Source: Oscheius tipulae (lineage: Eukaryota > Nematoda > Chromadorea > Rhabditida > Rhabditidae). From it: 64,000 nucleotides of DNA. A model generated the notes under the pieces. The model made no database searches, had not been told where the DNA came from, and saw nothing but the letters and a program-made list of their open reading frames with translations. Both the position numbers and the translations under genes were made by a program. The DNA lies in the NCBI GenBank assembly GCA_037178975.1, contig JASJZH010000006.1, positions 3,658,001 through 3,722,000 of the forward strand, in the 5' to 3' direction. Shown here piece after piece: positions 47,964 through 62,139 of this stretch (its first letter is position 1; each line of letters opens with the position of its first letter).

Positions 47964-48127
47964 TATTAAACACAAGTTCCACAGTTCAGTTGTGCTCCGT
48001 TTAAAAGCCCTTCAAGATAAACCCAAATTTGGCTATCTACAGTACTTGTTTTGGCAAGAAAGGTTCATTTTAAATCGTCTGCTTTCAAAACAGCACGTAC
48101 CGTATCCATATACCTGGTGATGTAACA

Positions 48128-48659
48128 TAGTTTGTTTAAAAAAAAAGAATGACTACCGTATCCCGAAATGCTTACGTGGCGGGACTCCTGAGAGGGCGAG
48201 TATTCAAATATAGTAATTTTTGAGATTTTTTATTAGCGTACAGCGTTTGTTTTTTGTTATATTACGGAGTTAAAAGCTGCTAGTAGCCACTTTTTAGATA
48301 TAAAACGAACGGAAGAGAACAAAAAAAACAAGCTGCTAGACTGAAAACAAAAAAGCGAAAATTTATTCGATTCGAAATCCCGCGCGTACATTGTGGCCTC
48401 AGGACGCGCGGGATTTTAAATCGTGTTAATTTTCTTTAGTCTAGCAGCTTGTTTTTTATTCTCTTCCATTCGTTTTGTATCTAAAAAGTGGCTACTAGTA
48501 ACCTTTACTCGAAGCAAACAAGAAACTCCGAAAAATAACGAAAATAAACGCTGTACGCTGATAAAAAAATTAGTAAATTTGTGTTCCCGTCCTCCCAGGA
48601 ATCTCTCAACGTAGGCATTCTAGGATACTGTAGTCATTTTTTTTTTGAACAAACCATAG
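48128..48659. mobile_element. Non-coding foldback (MITE-like) element
   Basis: About 530 bp that fold back on themselves. The left arm starts GTTTGTTTAAAAAAAAAG and the right arm ends TTTTTTTTTGAACAAACCATAG. The arms remain alignable inward, through GCGTACAGCGTTT and TAGTAGCCACTTTTTAGATA and CAAGCTGCTAGACT, to a perfect central palindrome half (AAATCCCGCGCG at about 48377 and CGCGCGGGATTT at about 48405). Ends are bordered by TA on both sides, suggesting TA target duplication. No coding capacity. It was probably mobilised in trans by an unrelated autonomous element, since its ends differ from the nearby Tc3-like element. Confidence 0.85.
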
Positions 48660-49114
48660 TAGAATGGAAACAATAACAAAACCCAACTTTTCTATATAAA
48701 TAACCCGTTATTGACGTATAAGTAACTGAGGAGTCTCCTTTCAAGTACTGTCAACAAAATTATCATCGGAGATCTGGGTGAAAAGTGGACAGCGAATATC
48801 TGCATACACCACCAGTGTTCTTCCCTCATTGTTTCGGAAAGGCAAAACATACATAATTCAGCCTAGAGACTGAAGTGACCGATGGAAACATCTAGGTTAT
48901 TACAAGTTGTCGCGTAAAAACTCTTTTAACACTTTTTTCCTCTCACGCATACATGCACAATAAGTGAAGCTCATATTCTACGCTCTATTAGAATGCTACA
49001 AAGGATATTTCAGCCATAGCGCGCGCTTACTTTAACATTATTTATGTTTTGAAATGGATAGTATGTTTTTGACTATTTGAATTTCTTCCTTTACTAACAT
49101 TTTGTTTTCAGGAT
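48660..49114. other. Upstream region of huntingtin gene
   Basis: About 455 bp, AT-rich. TTGTTTTCAG directly before the start exon at 49111 could be a trans-splice (SL) acceptor. Confidence 0.45.
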
Positions 49115-52100
49115 ATGACCTCATCCAGGGTAGATAAACTAGCCAAAACGGTAGCTCAGCTGGATCTGCAACTGGAAAGCCACGAAACACCGTCAAAGTA
49201 AGCTAGTTATCTGTTTTCGTCCAAATTTCCTTAGAAAGAGCCAATCCGGGGATAAAATCAAAACATTGTGTACAGAAGTCAAAGATATCATTGTCATTAA
49301 CGATTTCAACGCTGTCTACAAGGTTCATGTCGTTTTAATTTTAAAAACAAAGTATTCAGGAAGACAATCGATATGCTGATCAGGTCAACAAATCCATCCA
49401 GACGGTGTTCAAGCTTATAAACAACTCTGATCAAAATATGAGAGCGTTCGCGGAAGAAATGCTGGATTCTATCTTAAGAGTGAGGCTTTCCTTGCGTCTC
49501 AAGTTTTGTTTCAGAGTCTATTGTTGGGTTTTCATCAATACCGGGTCCTTGTCTGCCTCATCAGCGAAATTAGTCGAAACGGGCCTGCTCGATCTCTAGT
49601 TGCTGCATATACTCGTCTAGCCAGCTTAATTCATCTTAGTAAAACAAATCGTGTTATGTGAGTTGAAACACTTACTGTTTTATAGCTGGCTTTAGAAGTT
49701 ACGGAGTTCATATCGCCAGTGCACTGGGTGCTATGCTCAAACGGCCCGAAGAGACCGTACAACAGGCTATTGCTCAGCACACGCCGACAATTTTCAATGC
49801 AATTGGGCCAAGAATGAGAGACCAGCAGACGGAAAAACTATTTGTGAGCTCTATCTTGGTTTTTTCATGTTCAATGTTTAGTCACTCTATCAAGTAGCCG
49901 CTGAAAATCTCGATCTCGCTGGCACTACAAACCGTGCGGCTGTGATTGTCATTTCACAAATATGCTTATATAACTGTTCTATTCTGAACAAGGTCAGTTT
50001 CTTGTCTACTTTGAAATTTCAAATGATTTTCAGGCCTTTGTCCGCTGCCACAGCAACATTCAGTCACCGAATGACGGTGAATGTAAAAGTCGATTAGTTG
50101 GATCACTCAATACTTTAAAAAATATCTGGCCAATGATCAGAAAACGACAGAAACATTTCCAAGAAGACATGCTCAAAATGGTATGCTCTGACTTATGTCA
50201 TTTTCATCGTTTCAGTGTCTTGCATCGACATGCTGTTGTTTGTATTCGAAGCAGAGTGAAATCATTGTAGCCTCCATAGAGTTCTTTCAAGTTGTCTTCG
50301 ACAACCCTTTAAAGTAGGTAGTGGAAGTCTTGTCAAAATGGTTTTAGACTGTTGAACCGATTCGATCCAACTGATTTCTCGGCAATGATGGCATGGAAAC
50401 CCTTGTTATCGGCTGACCGACTCTCTCTGTCTTCGCCCAGGCTAGGTAAGACTTACAAATTTTTTTCCCTATATTCTATTTAGACGGAGATGATGCTTCC
50501 TCCATAAAATCGTTTTCGACACTGGATATAAGCGGCAACGATGATTCCGAACAGCAGTTCAATGCTCCTCTGGTGTTCCCTGACTCTCCGAGATACCACG
50601 ACGAGGGAAGTGACAGTGATGTTACAGTAAGTAGAGAATACAACTTTTAATTTTTGTTCAGGAAACTGGAGGCGATGAAGAAATAATCGATCCCTTGATG
50701 CATGCCGATCTTTACGAAGAGGCCAATCGAATAGCAACACCACCGAATGATGATGTCGAGGATCTTTTTTCCACACCGGTGAAAAGTAGCGCAATTCCTG
50801 CACATCCTCCAATGAATGTTTGTGAGTTCAGCTCTTAGTGAATAAAGCAAGAGTCATTCTTTTTTCAGGCCCGGAGGCTACAGACTTTTTCGTTTATGCT
50901 GCTGCAACGCTTGCCAAGCTCTTCTTACTAGCTGGCTTGAAAGGGCTGAAGAATGACAGAGAGGCACGTATATCTTTTGTACTTCCATGCAAACACTTTT
51001 ACAGATAAGAATATCTCACAAGATGCTTGCATTGAATTGCCTGGTCTCGATATCATCACATAGAGATCTAACAGACACAGTAGTGTTATTCGGTAGATTT
51101 GGCACACTAAGTCTCACTCCGAAGTTTCAGAGGATGGACAGCAAACTTTGAATGAAGCTTCCCGCTTTGTCCTTCATGAAGACGATCAGTTGTGCGCTTC
51201 AGCGGTACAATTCATGGCGTCTCTTGATAGATGGAATCCATCACATAAAGGTATTTCACGTCACATTTGAAAAGCAATTTTCAATCTAGAGAGCTATCAG
51301 AAGGTCTCGACCTCTTTTCAAGTTATCCGTAAACGAGCTCTTCTTCAAGCGTTTGTTGGAAGACACGAACTCATGCAGGAACTCGATCTAACTGAGCAGC
51401 TCCTGGATCTTGCACAAAGTCAGGCTAACTCGTCATACTTTCTTATACAGGTAACATCATGTTAAGCTCTTCATTCGCTTTCAGATCACTTGTGCCGAAT
51501 TCCTCTCAAGCATAGTATGGAATAAACTAAATTCTGATCTAAAGCGGAGGTTTCAAAAGAACTGTCTTCGATCATATTTTGATCTATTGTTTTCCAACGA
51601 TCCGAAAGTGAGTAAATCGGCAGTTGAGAACTTTCCCAGGTACGCACTCAATGTATTCTTTTGTAAAAATCACTTGTAGACTGGTCAAAAACGCAGATAT
51701 GACAAAGTTCACAGCTGCTTTTCAAACTGGTTTGCCTAGTGAGCCGTTGACCAACACAGGCTTGATCCCTGCTGTTCTCAATCTTTCAAGCGAATTCAAC
51801 TTTTTCAACGAGTCGCCAGACTATGTTATCGAGTCGAATCTGGAAATTATCTTGCAAGAGCTGAACTCTGCGTACGTCGAAGACTCTGAATCGCGATCAG
51901 TAAGTGATAGATGAACTGAAACAGATCATTGTTCAGCTGGCATACTGCAGTGCTTTTGAAGCTCTTATGGATGCATTTCCACCTACGATCTATTATGAAG
52001 TGTGGGGTGGTATTAACAGGTATTTCATAGTGTTTTCACAATATAAGTCAGTTTAGAAGCGGTTTGCCGACTCCAACTATCCTGACAACTATTCTCGACA

Positions 52101-55100
52101 AGTGCGAAGCCAGTTTGTCCTCCGCAGCTGCTCTGACAACAGGTCTGAATGTGATAGGGAAGATTTTCGCAGGTTTGATTTATCCCCAATGCAATTTGAG
52201 TCTTTATACAGGGATGTGCGAAGGGTATATCGTGCAGATGGTCCGTGAACAAGCTTCCGTGGACAGAAACACGCTACCAAAACTACCCGAACCTCCAGTT
52301 CTCGACAGAATATTGCTGTTGTCGTTGAGGTAAGCATATCTGTCTATCCTTTATTTTTCAGAACAATAAATATGTATTATTCCCTGATAGCCGAGCATCG
52401 GTCAACACTATCACAGGCCTCATCATCACTGTTAAACAGACCATCCATGTCGCCTTTACTAAATAAAAAGCCATCACCCAACAGAATCGCAGATATCTCA
52501 CATCTGATGGGAACAAATGTTCATCCGTCAAGAAAATCCAGCTACTTGGATTCATTGACATTGAACACGATCTTTTCAAGCATTCAAGGTGCTTACACCA
52601 ACTTTCTGGTTTGTTTCAACGCTTTTCTTTCATTTGTTTCACTTTTAGGAGTCGTTGAATAGAGAACACGAGCAAAAGTTCTGCAGTTTGCTCCAAGCAG
52701 CAATAAACTGCCTTAGTTGCATCTGTGAAATGCTCAGTTTCGGCCAAATGAAGCCATTAGTAGAAGAGATTCTCTTGTATATCAAGGTGGAAGTTTGTAT
52801 TTCTGGTCTTACGTGTTTTAGGTATTACTAGAAGTTGTACCATCTCATGCCAGTTCTCTTCTGCATCAAATGTTCAAAGTGGTGTTTGGCAAGAACGGAG
52901 CCAACATCAATCTCAACTGCTTGAACTCATTGAAGATGAAGGACCCTTTGCCACCAAGAAGTATAAAAGTCTCTCTCTATCTATGAAAGCAATTTAGGTA
53001 AAGAAGAAATGTACTATCTTCGATATGCTAACGAGTTCACGACGTTCTCGTCATTGATCAGCCGAAAAGACTACATCTCCAGCTATATTCACAGGTATTG
53101 GCTCGCTACATTTATCAGAAAGAATCTTAAGAGAGCTCGGTTGGTTGAAAAGTGACATGTTATCAAAGATCCATGTCCCAAGCTCTGCAGAGATCTCAAC
53201 AGCACTTGAACCGTTCGAAGGATTTGTGACCCAGCTGCGACACATTTACAATGCCTACCAGTCTGTTGATTTCAAGAAAACAGTAACTGTACTCGATAGT
53301 TTCCTCCATTTAAATGCTTTAGGTCCTTCGAGTAATGTGTGAACTGCCAAGGAACGGAATAATCTACAGCATGGCTGACCCCAAGAAAATCCTTCTCGAT
53401 CTGGTCATTCAGCAAACTCAAGATCCATCTTTTGGAAACATGGAAGTGCTTACCGATATCGCTTTGTTCATGGTAGTCTTAGCCAGAACATCTGTTTTGA
53501 AGTTCGAACACATTTTGAAGATTGGCTCGGACCTTTTGGAAAAAGTCAATGAATACAACGCCAAACACAGTGAGTTCGCTTTTGACAGTTTGACTTTCAT
53601 CTTCTATTCAGTCCTGGAAGCAGTAAGAGTGATAATCTTGGAGCTGCTGTACGTTCAACAAGTTGAGCTCGACATTTTGTATACTTCCTTCACAACAAGA
53701 TCAAAGGACTTCTTCCAATACGCTCCAGACGAAACTCTCTACATTTGGATGCTGATTCTACACATGACTGACAAAAACAGTTTAAAGTGAGCTTTGTGTT
53801 TTTCAATCAGGGAATCTCATAGATCCATGTCGATTGACTTCTTCGGAAATTTCTCCGATTACATGAGCAACGATGAAACGGATTTCAACTGCTCCTTCAC
53901 TCTCGTCTGTGCCACTCTGTCAATGCTGTCGCCGTCAATGTTCTTGCCAGTCGACAACATTTTCAAATTATTACAAAAATTCATTGCTGAAGAATGTAAC
54001 CCGAAGAAGTATTGGGGACGAGTGACTGTAACTCTGTTCGTTCTGCTACATGCCGTTGAAGAAGACCCTCTTCTTCTCCGTCTAGAAGATATCATCTCTG
54101 AGCCACTGAATTGGCTATCAAGGTATTCACTCAAAGTCATTTCATCACTTATCTTTGCAGGACAATCGTCAGTCTCATCTCAAGAGGGCTGGACAGTATC
54201 AAACGCACTGATTTTCCCGTGACCATGTTTGTTCACTATCTACAGACATTAACGACAGTCTTTAAATCAGGTAAGCTCAGCAGAAGTACGTATGTAAACA
54301 CTTGGTCATTTTCAGACCGTTACAAGCTTCTGAATGACGAGGTGTGTAAAGCTATTAACGATGCTCCGTTCGAAAAACGAGCCATGTTATCTAACTGGAC
54401 GGTTTATTCGCAGCTATTACAACTTTACAAGTTGTCTCCTAATTCGGATGAAGTCTTTGGCTCACTGAAACCTACAGATTCTCAAAGGTATGCGTAAAAT
54501 GCCTCTACTTTAATCATATGTTTTAGTCATATCAAGGGTTTGTTTGAAGTTTTCACAACATCTGAGAAAGAAGACGTTCGCAAAAAGAATGATGCCGTCT
54601 TGGTTGAATCGATCCCGGACAATGTCAACAGCCGGTTGTATGTTCCAAAAATTTCTTTATTCTCATAAGCCTTTCAGAAATGCTGTTTTCCTTGCTGACA
54701 CTGCTCAAGAAGAAGTTCTGCTGTCGGTTTTTGATGGCAGTTCTCGGGAATGGGATTCATCTGTTTTCACAGCAGTCTTGCTTGCTCCACCTGCCACAAT
54801 TTACCCTCTTTTGAACAAACTGGTTACATATACAGTATTTTATTACAATTCGATTTAAGAGCAGCAAAAAGAAATCTCTATTTCTGACGAACCTTTGCTC
54901 CCAAATGACTGTGCAACTGAACACAACAACATCAAAAGAAGCGTTAACCACACGAGTGGCTGCATATCAAGAGTTTTTGGATGCAATTGAAGACAACATT
55001 CAGATATCGGCGAGCTCTAGTGATGAAAATGTAGTCACACACCTCGTTGTCTTCGGCAATATTCAAAAATTGGTTAGAGTTTATCTGCCAGTTTGGAACT

Positions 55101-58100
55101 TTATATATTAAGGTTGACGCAGAGCCGAATCTTCAGTGTGGTGTCGTTTCTGAAGAACAGTTAGCAAGATTAGTGCAATTTGCCGCTGAAGGAAAACTGG
55201 AACGACATACTGCTTCTGGTTTTCGTTTCCTACTCAAATCTGAATCTGTCCGACAAATCTTTTCCAATAATCCATTGTGGAATCTTAATCTGTTCCAAAA
55301 GGTTCTACAGGACATTTCAAGAAAATTCATCACGGTTTGAGAAAATATTTCATTTCTTAAAATCTTTTAGAAGGATGTGAAAAAATTGTCGACGGAAGAA
55401 ACGTTTATAGTTAACAGTAGCAGCAAAGAATTAAGCCTAACTTCTAGCTCAAAACCAGTAGAAGGTGTAAACGTTCGTGTACATTGACAACAAGCTTTTG
55501 CAGAGCAACTCGGAGAGATTTTCGACGTAACACAACACATAGTACATCATCTTCAAAGTGAGAGTCATACCATACCAACCGAATTCGTGTTCCTTCTTCG
55601 GGCTCTCTTCAGACTTCCAGTACTTCATAGCTTTGCCATCGTACCATTAGCAGCTTTCAAGTAAGACCCATAAATTGTTCTTCTAAGTTTAGATTCGCAG
55701 CATGCAATGGACTCTTCGAGTTGACGTGAGAAGTCAGCCAATTTCGGTCCATGTTCCACTGGTCAACATTCATATGCTTTGCAATATTGATATTCTTCAT
55801 GACTTCTCCTGGAGGATCAGCCTGGTTGGATGGACCTCTCGACAACAGTTTGAAGATTTCTGGATGTCCTTGTTTGGGGTACTTTCATCAACACCCACAG
55901 GTGCTGAAATTGCAGATAATCAGGTCCATTCATTCTATTCAATTGAATACTAAACATTCCAGAATGTTACAGAGCAGATTCTGGCCAGCAGCTCGGCAGT
56001 GACAACTCTGACCGATATACTGTTATACACGCTGCTGTTCCCTGAACCAGGAAATGTTCCAACAGGGAGATTCGTTGTCAAAGATCGGGAGAAAAATGAA
56101 CTGTTTTACGAGTCCAAGTAAGTGGCCCGAATAGTACGTCAGATTTCTTTATTGGATAGTAAACAGGTTGGGAGAGGAACTGAGTTTATGGCAAATATTT
56201 TCACCAATCCGATCTCTTTTAGGGCAATGTCACAACTAAAGGCCGTATTGGGAAAGATGAGAGACAGGAATCCTGATGTACTATTTACAAGGAACTTGGA
56301 GAGACTGGACGAAAATGGACAACTATACGACCTTGGTCAACTATGTGCGATGTCACTATGGACACTAACAGGAGACCTGAGATCAACTAAAAAGGATTCC
56401 CCCGAGGTATAAACAAAAAGTGTTAGAAAAAATAGCAACTTTCAGAAGATTAAAGTCTCTCTGTCGGAGTACCTTCTAAAGACGACTAGCGAGCTGGATA
56501 CCGCTTCATCTGTTCGAGCATTGTTTGAAAACTTCTCGCATTGGTTTAGTAGAGGACTCGAGTTTCTTCCACTTCCTCTTCTATCAGCAACAGTGCGATC
56601 GGTACAATGGAAATTGTCTAAGTTTAATAAGTTACTTCAGATGGTCTTCCTTTCGGATCTTTTCGATGAGGGTCAATCGTATGAATTCCTCTACAACCAA
56701 ATCAAAAATGTTTTCCGCGGAGGCTTTCTTTCTCATCACTCGGACCTCGGCTACGTCATATACTCTTTACTGAAAACTGTGACAGTCATTGGCGTAGATT
56801 CTGTCGAGAGAACGATGACAGAGGCAGATGTAGCCAAGATGGTCTTAACATGGGTCAGCCAACTTCTTTACTTATTGCTATAGACTTACAGGTTGAAACC
56901 GGACTTACCTCGAAATATCCATTTGTGAAGACGGCAACTCTTCATGGAATCTTGTACATACTACAGTCGATGGCGGTTGAATCGTTGAAGCCAGTCTATC
57001 AGTACGTAGCTAGTTTCTTGCATGCCGAACTGAGTGACATCACCGCCAAACCCGACATACTAACTGTCTCTGAGTAAGTGCTTAGTTAATTTTCACACAA
57101 AGCTTTAGAAACTCTGTTGGCTTTGTATACCAAAAAGTCATGTGGGCTGTGGCTTTCCGTCTCATGGAGGAGCCAATGCAAGTCAATTTCAGGAACAACT
57201 TGAACAGAGTACGGTTTCCTGGTTTTAGAAATGGACAACCTTTTGCAGTTGATCTCTAGCTACTACCTCTCACCGAACTGCAACCATAGAACTCTGGAAG
57301 TTGTTACATCAGGAGTTGAACAGATTATTTTGCACAGCGCCTCTTATGTACCACAGTATCTCGAAACTGTAGCACGTAAGTTCAACAACACTTTAGATGC
57401 TTCAACATTTTACAGAAAACTTCAAAGACTACAGTACTATGGGACATGTTTTTCCGTATTCCTTGAGAATCTTCACAGCTTGCGTATTCCGAGAAGAAGC
57501 GAATCAGAGATACGGAACAGCCAGCAAGTTTGCAGCCCCATACGAAGAACTTTTGAGCCTGTAAGTAAAATTTCTTAGTCCCATTATGTTTTTAAATTAG
57601 ATATCGTCGCAGTGATCAGCGGGATGCTCAACGCATTTCTAAAGTTCTGGTATCTATTCTGCTTAGAGGTCACAGCGAAGAACAGGCCCTCCTGATTCTT
57701 TTCGAACTTCTTTGCGGACAGAATCTCTATTGCAATGAGAAATCCACGTTAAACATGTTATTCGAGGTAGATATTAAATAGCTTATTTTTAATTACATTT
57801 TCCAGTTTTTCCAAAGATTGAGAGATGCTCGCCGGACGTCAGCCCTTCAAGAGTTTGGTCGTCAAGCGGTGAACAAGTCTAAGACGCTTTTCGAACAACA
57901 ACAATTCATCAGCACTGCCATCTTGTTTGCCACCTCTCCTAAAGAAGAAATAGCCAGCAGGCATGAATTAGCTCGTCCCTTTTCAGCTCTTATTTTTAGA
58001 TTCCACTTTGTGCTAAACGTTCCCCACGAGACACTCAGCTCCTCGTCTTTCAAACAGCTGCTGGCCTCATGCCACGTGAGTTTGATCTTCGAATATCCTC

Positions 58101-58169
58101 AATCCTCAAGCTTTTCAGGATGTTCTCTCCTAGCCAAAGACTGAAAGTCGATATCAATCTACCATGGTG
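49115..58169 (+). CDS. htt-1: Huntingtin orthologue
   Basis: A roughly 9-kb gene with several dozen exons. ATG is at 49115, two bases-plus into an exon after TTTTCAG, and TGA at 58167-58169. The start MTSSRVDKLAKTVAQLDLQL has no polyglutamine or polyproline. HEAT-type helices follow. Matches to human huntingtin include SDQNMRAFAEEMLDSILR (SDVRMVADECLNKVIK), RNGPARSLVAAYTRLASL (KNGAPRSLRAALWRFAEL), MLKRPEETVQQAIAQHTPTI ([20 protein letters not shown]), LALNCLVSISSH, and near the C-terminus LVGWTSRQQFEDFWMSLFGV (LGWTSRTQFEETWATLLGV), VKTATLHGILYIL (SRVGALHGVLYVL). The end is FKQLLASCHDVLSPSQRLKV. An acidic Ser/Asp-rich linker lies at about 50470-50800. Huntingtin is a cytosolic HEAT scaffold for vesicle transport. 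Exons were traced by eye; small border errors are possible. Confidence 0.92.
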
Positions 58170-61100
58170 ATCGCTCATATGGGTATACATAATTTATGAA
58201 ATGGGTGTATTCCGCGTAACATAAATATTTATAAGTCACGTAAAGATTACAATCGTGTACTTTTCCAAGTGCTGAATGACACTCCGTAAAACGGTCATCA
58301 GCGGCACTTCAACCGCTTTTTGATGAACAAAACTCAATACTTCTTAATTTGATCTGCGAAACCTCGAGGATTGTTGATAACAAGTGCTGCTGAGAATCCG
58401 TTTTTCAATGAGGACAGAATCAGATTCCCCTCTGCAAACGGAAATAAATTGTTTTCAATCAAGAGACTTCATTCTCGGTACAGCTGGTTATATTCCTCGT
58501 TTTCGTCACGTCCTCGCAATCTGATGACATAACTTTATCGTGATTACTGCTCTCTTAATTTTGAAAATAACTAACTTACGCAATTACAATTTCATGAAAC
58601 TGGAGTCTTCAAATTGAAATCAGGAGAAGTGAATTGAGTGAGGCTATTTCAGGAAGAGCAGACTTTTGCAACCGCTGAGCCCATATCTCAGAGCTCTCTA
58701 GACGATCTTTGTTTCCCGGAATAACTCTTGCACTTTCAGGGCTGAAACCCTGGTGTTTTTCGCTGCTGATTATCAGAAAAACACGTGCTGTTCTAGGTTA
58801 ATCATCCTGTTACAATTAGCGGGTGGAAGTTCCATTTAGTGGTTATAACAACTTCCGGTTGGCAAAAATTGGCGGCAAATCGGCGCGTGACAGTTCAATT
58901 TTCTACGTTTGGGCATCTTCGCTTTAGAAAAGTTAACCGATTTGTCAGCGCAAATTCTTCGGCAAATTAACTTTGACTAACAGCTACATTATCGCAGCAT
59001 ATACTGACAACCTGTGGGGCAATAATCTCGTATGGATCAGCCAGGCCGTTCCCGCTCGAAAACCAACAAAATTTTATTGTGTGAGAGAGATGTAAGGATC
59101 AAACTGGACGGTCTGGTTAAAGAGGTATCTGAAGAGAAACACTTGTAGCCGATTGTCACCAAAGCGTCGCAAGTCAAGGACCTGACCCCTGTGGCGTTTG
59201 GCTGCCGTCGACTGCCGCTTTTTACAGTCTCAAATTGTCAACCCAACCCTATTCCAGTTTTCTACAGCGCGACACGGGTTGGTCGCGATCAATATCGATA
59301 CATGCTCTATCTTTCGCTTCATTCTATTAATGATGCCAATTTGTCTTTTTGTTTGTTTAGACATTTTCCTCGCAATTCGCAGCTTCTTCTTCTCTTCTCT
59401 ATGTACTTTCCTTACTCTATGTACCCTTTAGTACTTTCGAATCATGCCGTGCCCTTTCAACAGGTCTATTGATTTCTAACTTTTTTTAACGAATTCCCGG
59501 ATGTTTTTCAGGGAAGTGTAATCGAAGAACTCTGAAATCTTTCGGGGTATAGACAAAAACATCCTGGGTCACATAGAAGATGGGTAATGAATGACAGCCA
59601 TCATTATCTATGTTGACCTCTCGACTTTTGGGCCAGCCCTAAAAGTCACATGAAAGAGCTTAAATGGACTCATTGTATTCAAGTCAGAAATCTTTGCACG
59701 TCTAGCTTTAAATACATACAAAAAATTGTGCGCAAATTTGTGCAAACAGTTGTTCTTCTCTCTCTTCTCGCGTCATTTGGCCCGAAACGCTGTTCAGCTG
59801 CCGAGCCCACCCACTCGTAAATTTGTCCATCTCTAGACTCCCTTGTCCTGCGCGTGTACTTCCAACTGAATCTTGTTATGCTTCTCCTCACTTCTTCTGG
59901 TCAAATGGAAACGCATCCAAAACCACATGATACGCCTCAATGAACTTGCCAAGTGCAAAAATCTATGTGAATACTGATTCGCAAAACCTTTAGCAATTTC
60001 TATATCTGAAATGCGATAAGTGACAGCTCGAAAGATCTAACTGCAAGTGACAGCTGTCTGGTCCTAGACTCGGCCTAATATCTTTGAGATCAGAGCAAAT
60101 GAAAAAATCTAAAGATTGACACAATAAACTCGTATGCAACGCACATAAGAGTGGAAAAGGCTAGGGCTGATCAATGGTCATTTGGGGAACCCCCTTTGTC
60201 ATAATTGCATAAAAGGGTGAGAACTGGAGTTGATCTTTGAGGACTTGGGCTGTCAGTGAGGGTATCCTTATTGACACAGGTAGCTCTTGGGGCGCGTTGG
60301 TCTCCGCATTCACAAAGGGCGACCCGTTCGTCAAACATCCGTCTATCGATTCTCGGGGAAACATGCCTGAGGGGGGTTTGAAAGGGCAGTCCCCCTCTCA
60401 CTCTCGGCGCCCGGCCTACGGCTTCAAATACTTTTTGCGCTTACGCGACAAACAACATGACCGCTATCGGCACAAAGACCACAAAGCTAGAGGGGTAATT
60501 TGGAGAAAAGGTTTCATTTTAATTAAAGGACTGGCGGTCTCCCTCCTCGGAGCAGCCAGCTGATCCCTGCCTATAAACAAAAGACACTGCACCAGCTCTC
60601 ATTAACCCGAGCACAGCCTCAATTATGACAGAGCCTAGACAATTGGTCAGGTAATTCGTATGCTACCTCCCCTAACTGATACGTATCGATTACCTTGCTT
60701 TTAATTGGCATTTTTAATTGTGGGTTTGAACAACAGATCTATTCTTAATTGAGACTCGATAGACACACACAAATAATGCGAGTGACAGCCCAACAACTGG
60801 GGGACCCGATCGATTGCACATATCTCCAGTTTCTGATTAGACATTATCTTTTGGATACGTTCCATGTACACAACTATTACATCACAAATCATTGAACTAT
60901 AGTCAAATTTCCTGCAAATTCGTTAAGGTTACAAGGCTTTTTCTCTTTATTCAGTAGTGATTTGTTTTTCCCACAAATACCATAGATTTCGGATTAACAA
61001 CTTATTTTTTTTAATGCAGATCACATTATAATATTTTGAGTCCACGCGTCATCAGCATTTCTAGCGGTAATTTCAGACAGTCCTTCAATTGATTTCGCAA

Positions 61101-62139
61101 AACTTTTGCAAAGATTCGATTCATTTTTGTGTCTTGTTTGCTTCCAATACCTTTTTGCTGACGAAAGCCGTCCCAGATCGGAACCAAAACAGTTTCCCCT
61201 TCCCAGTCATCGATAAAGCGAAAACTTCCCCTTTTAGTCAGTCAATTTCTGGTCTGTCTGCGACACCAAAATGTTTTCGAATTTTTACAGGGATTATTTA
61301 TAGATTTTGACCTATGTCCGCTCGTTCTCAATATTTTATTCCAGTAACAAACAAGTATTCTATCCCATGACTTTGCTGTTGTTTCAGTATCATAGTTCAC
61401 GAAAAAGAATTGGAAAAGCCAACAAAGTCGTTTGCATAGCTGCTTCAATTGTTCCATGTTCTGATCGAACTTCATCTACCAACACGTGTTCGAGGAAATC
61501 ACTTTCTCAAAGTTCTAGTCTTTCGATCTCCGCCTCGCCTAATCTCAGCTGTCTCGTACTCCAAGTCCATTGTCGTGCTCCAATTTTCACACGTCTGCCT
61601 TTTGTATGATTTGCTTCCTGTCTGGATTTTTCCCTTTCGCAGACTTTTACCTCTCACCATAAAACCTCATCAACTGAATTTGGGTGTAATTTGCGATGCG
61701 CGATGGGTCCCGGCATGTGCGTTCGGCATATATCTCGGCGCAGTCTGCCGGTTTCATCTTTCATCCCGCATGCGAAGAGACATAGAAGAGGCCTCCCCAT
61801 ACCTTGACACCCTCTATGCTTTATGTTTTGTTTGGCCCAAGTATTTGCATAGGAACCACCACGCAGCGTCATTGACCAGATCCAGTCAAAAAAAGTTTAA
61901 ATACTTCTATAGTCAAACTTTGATGAACAAAGAAAACATGGAAAAGACGGAAATGGATTCGGCAAGTTGCCATTTTGTCTCTTGTGTATCTAATTTGCTG
62001 TTCACGGCATGTTTTGACGACGCTCGCGTGGGGTCCCGCCCCCCCATCGGCTCCATACCTCCTACTCCCCCCCGTGCCGCGCCTACTTCACGCTGGATAT
62101 GGTCCTTCACTAACTTATATTCATTTTTTCGTCTTCACC
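58170..62139. other. Long interval before nuclear receptor 5
   Basis: Nearly 4 kb without a supported gene. At 59032 a 38-codon ATG frame (MDQPGRSRSKTNKILLCERD) and at 60625 a nine-codon frame ending at a GTAATT donor, preceded by CCTATAAAC at about 60571, could be alternative 5' exons. Neither joins the receptor exons in phase directly. This is most likely regulatory and 5'-UTR sequence of the receptor. Confidence 0.4.

Noticed and set aside
49115-49200. Polyglutamine tract at the huntingtin start
   Set aside because: The first exon has only scattered Gln codons; no run is encoded, and the upstream 450 bp shows no CAG repeat.
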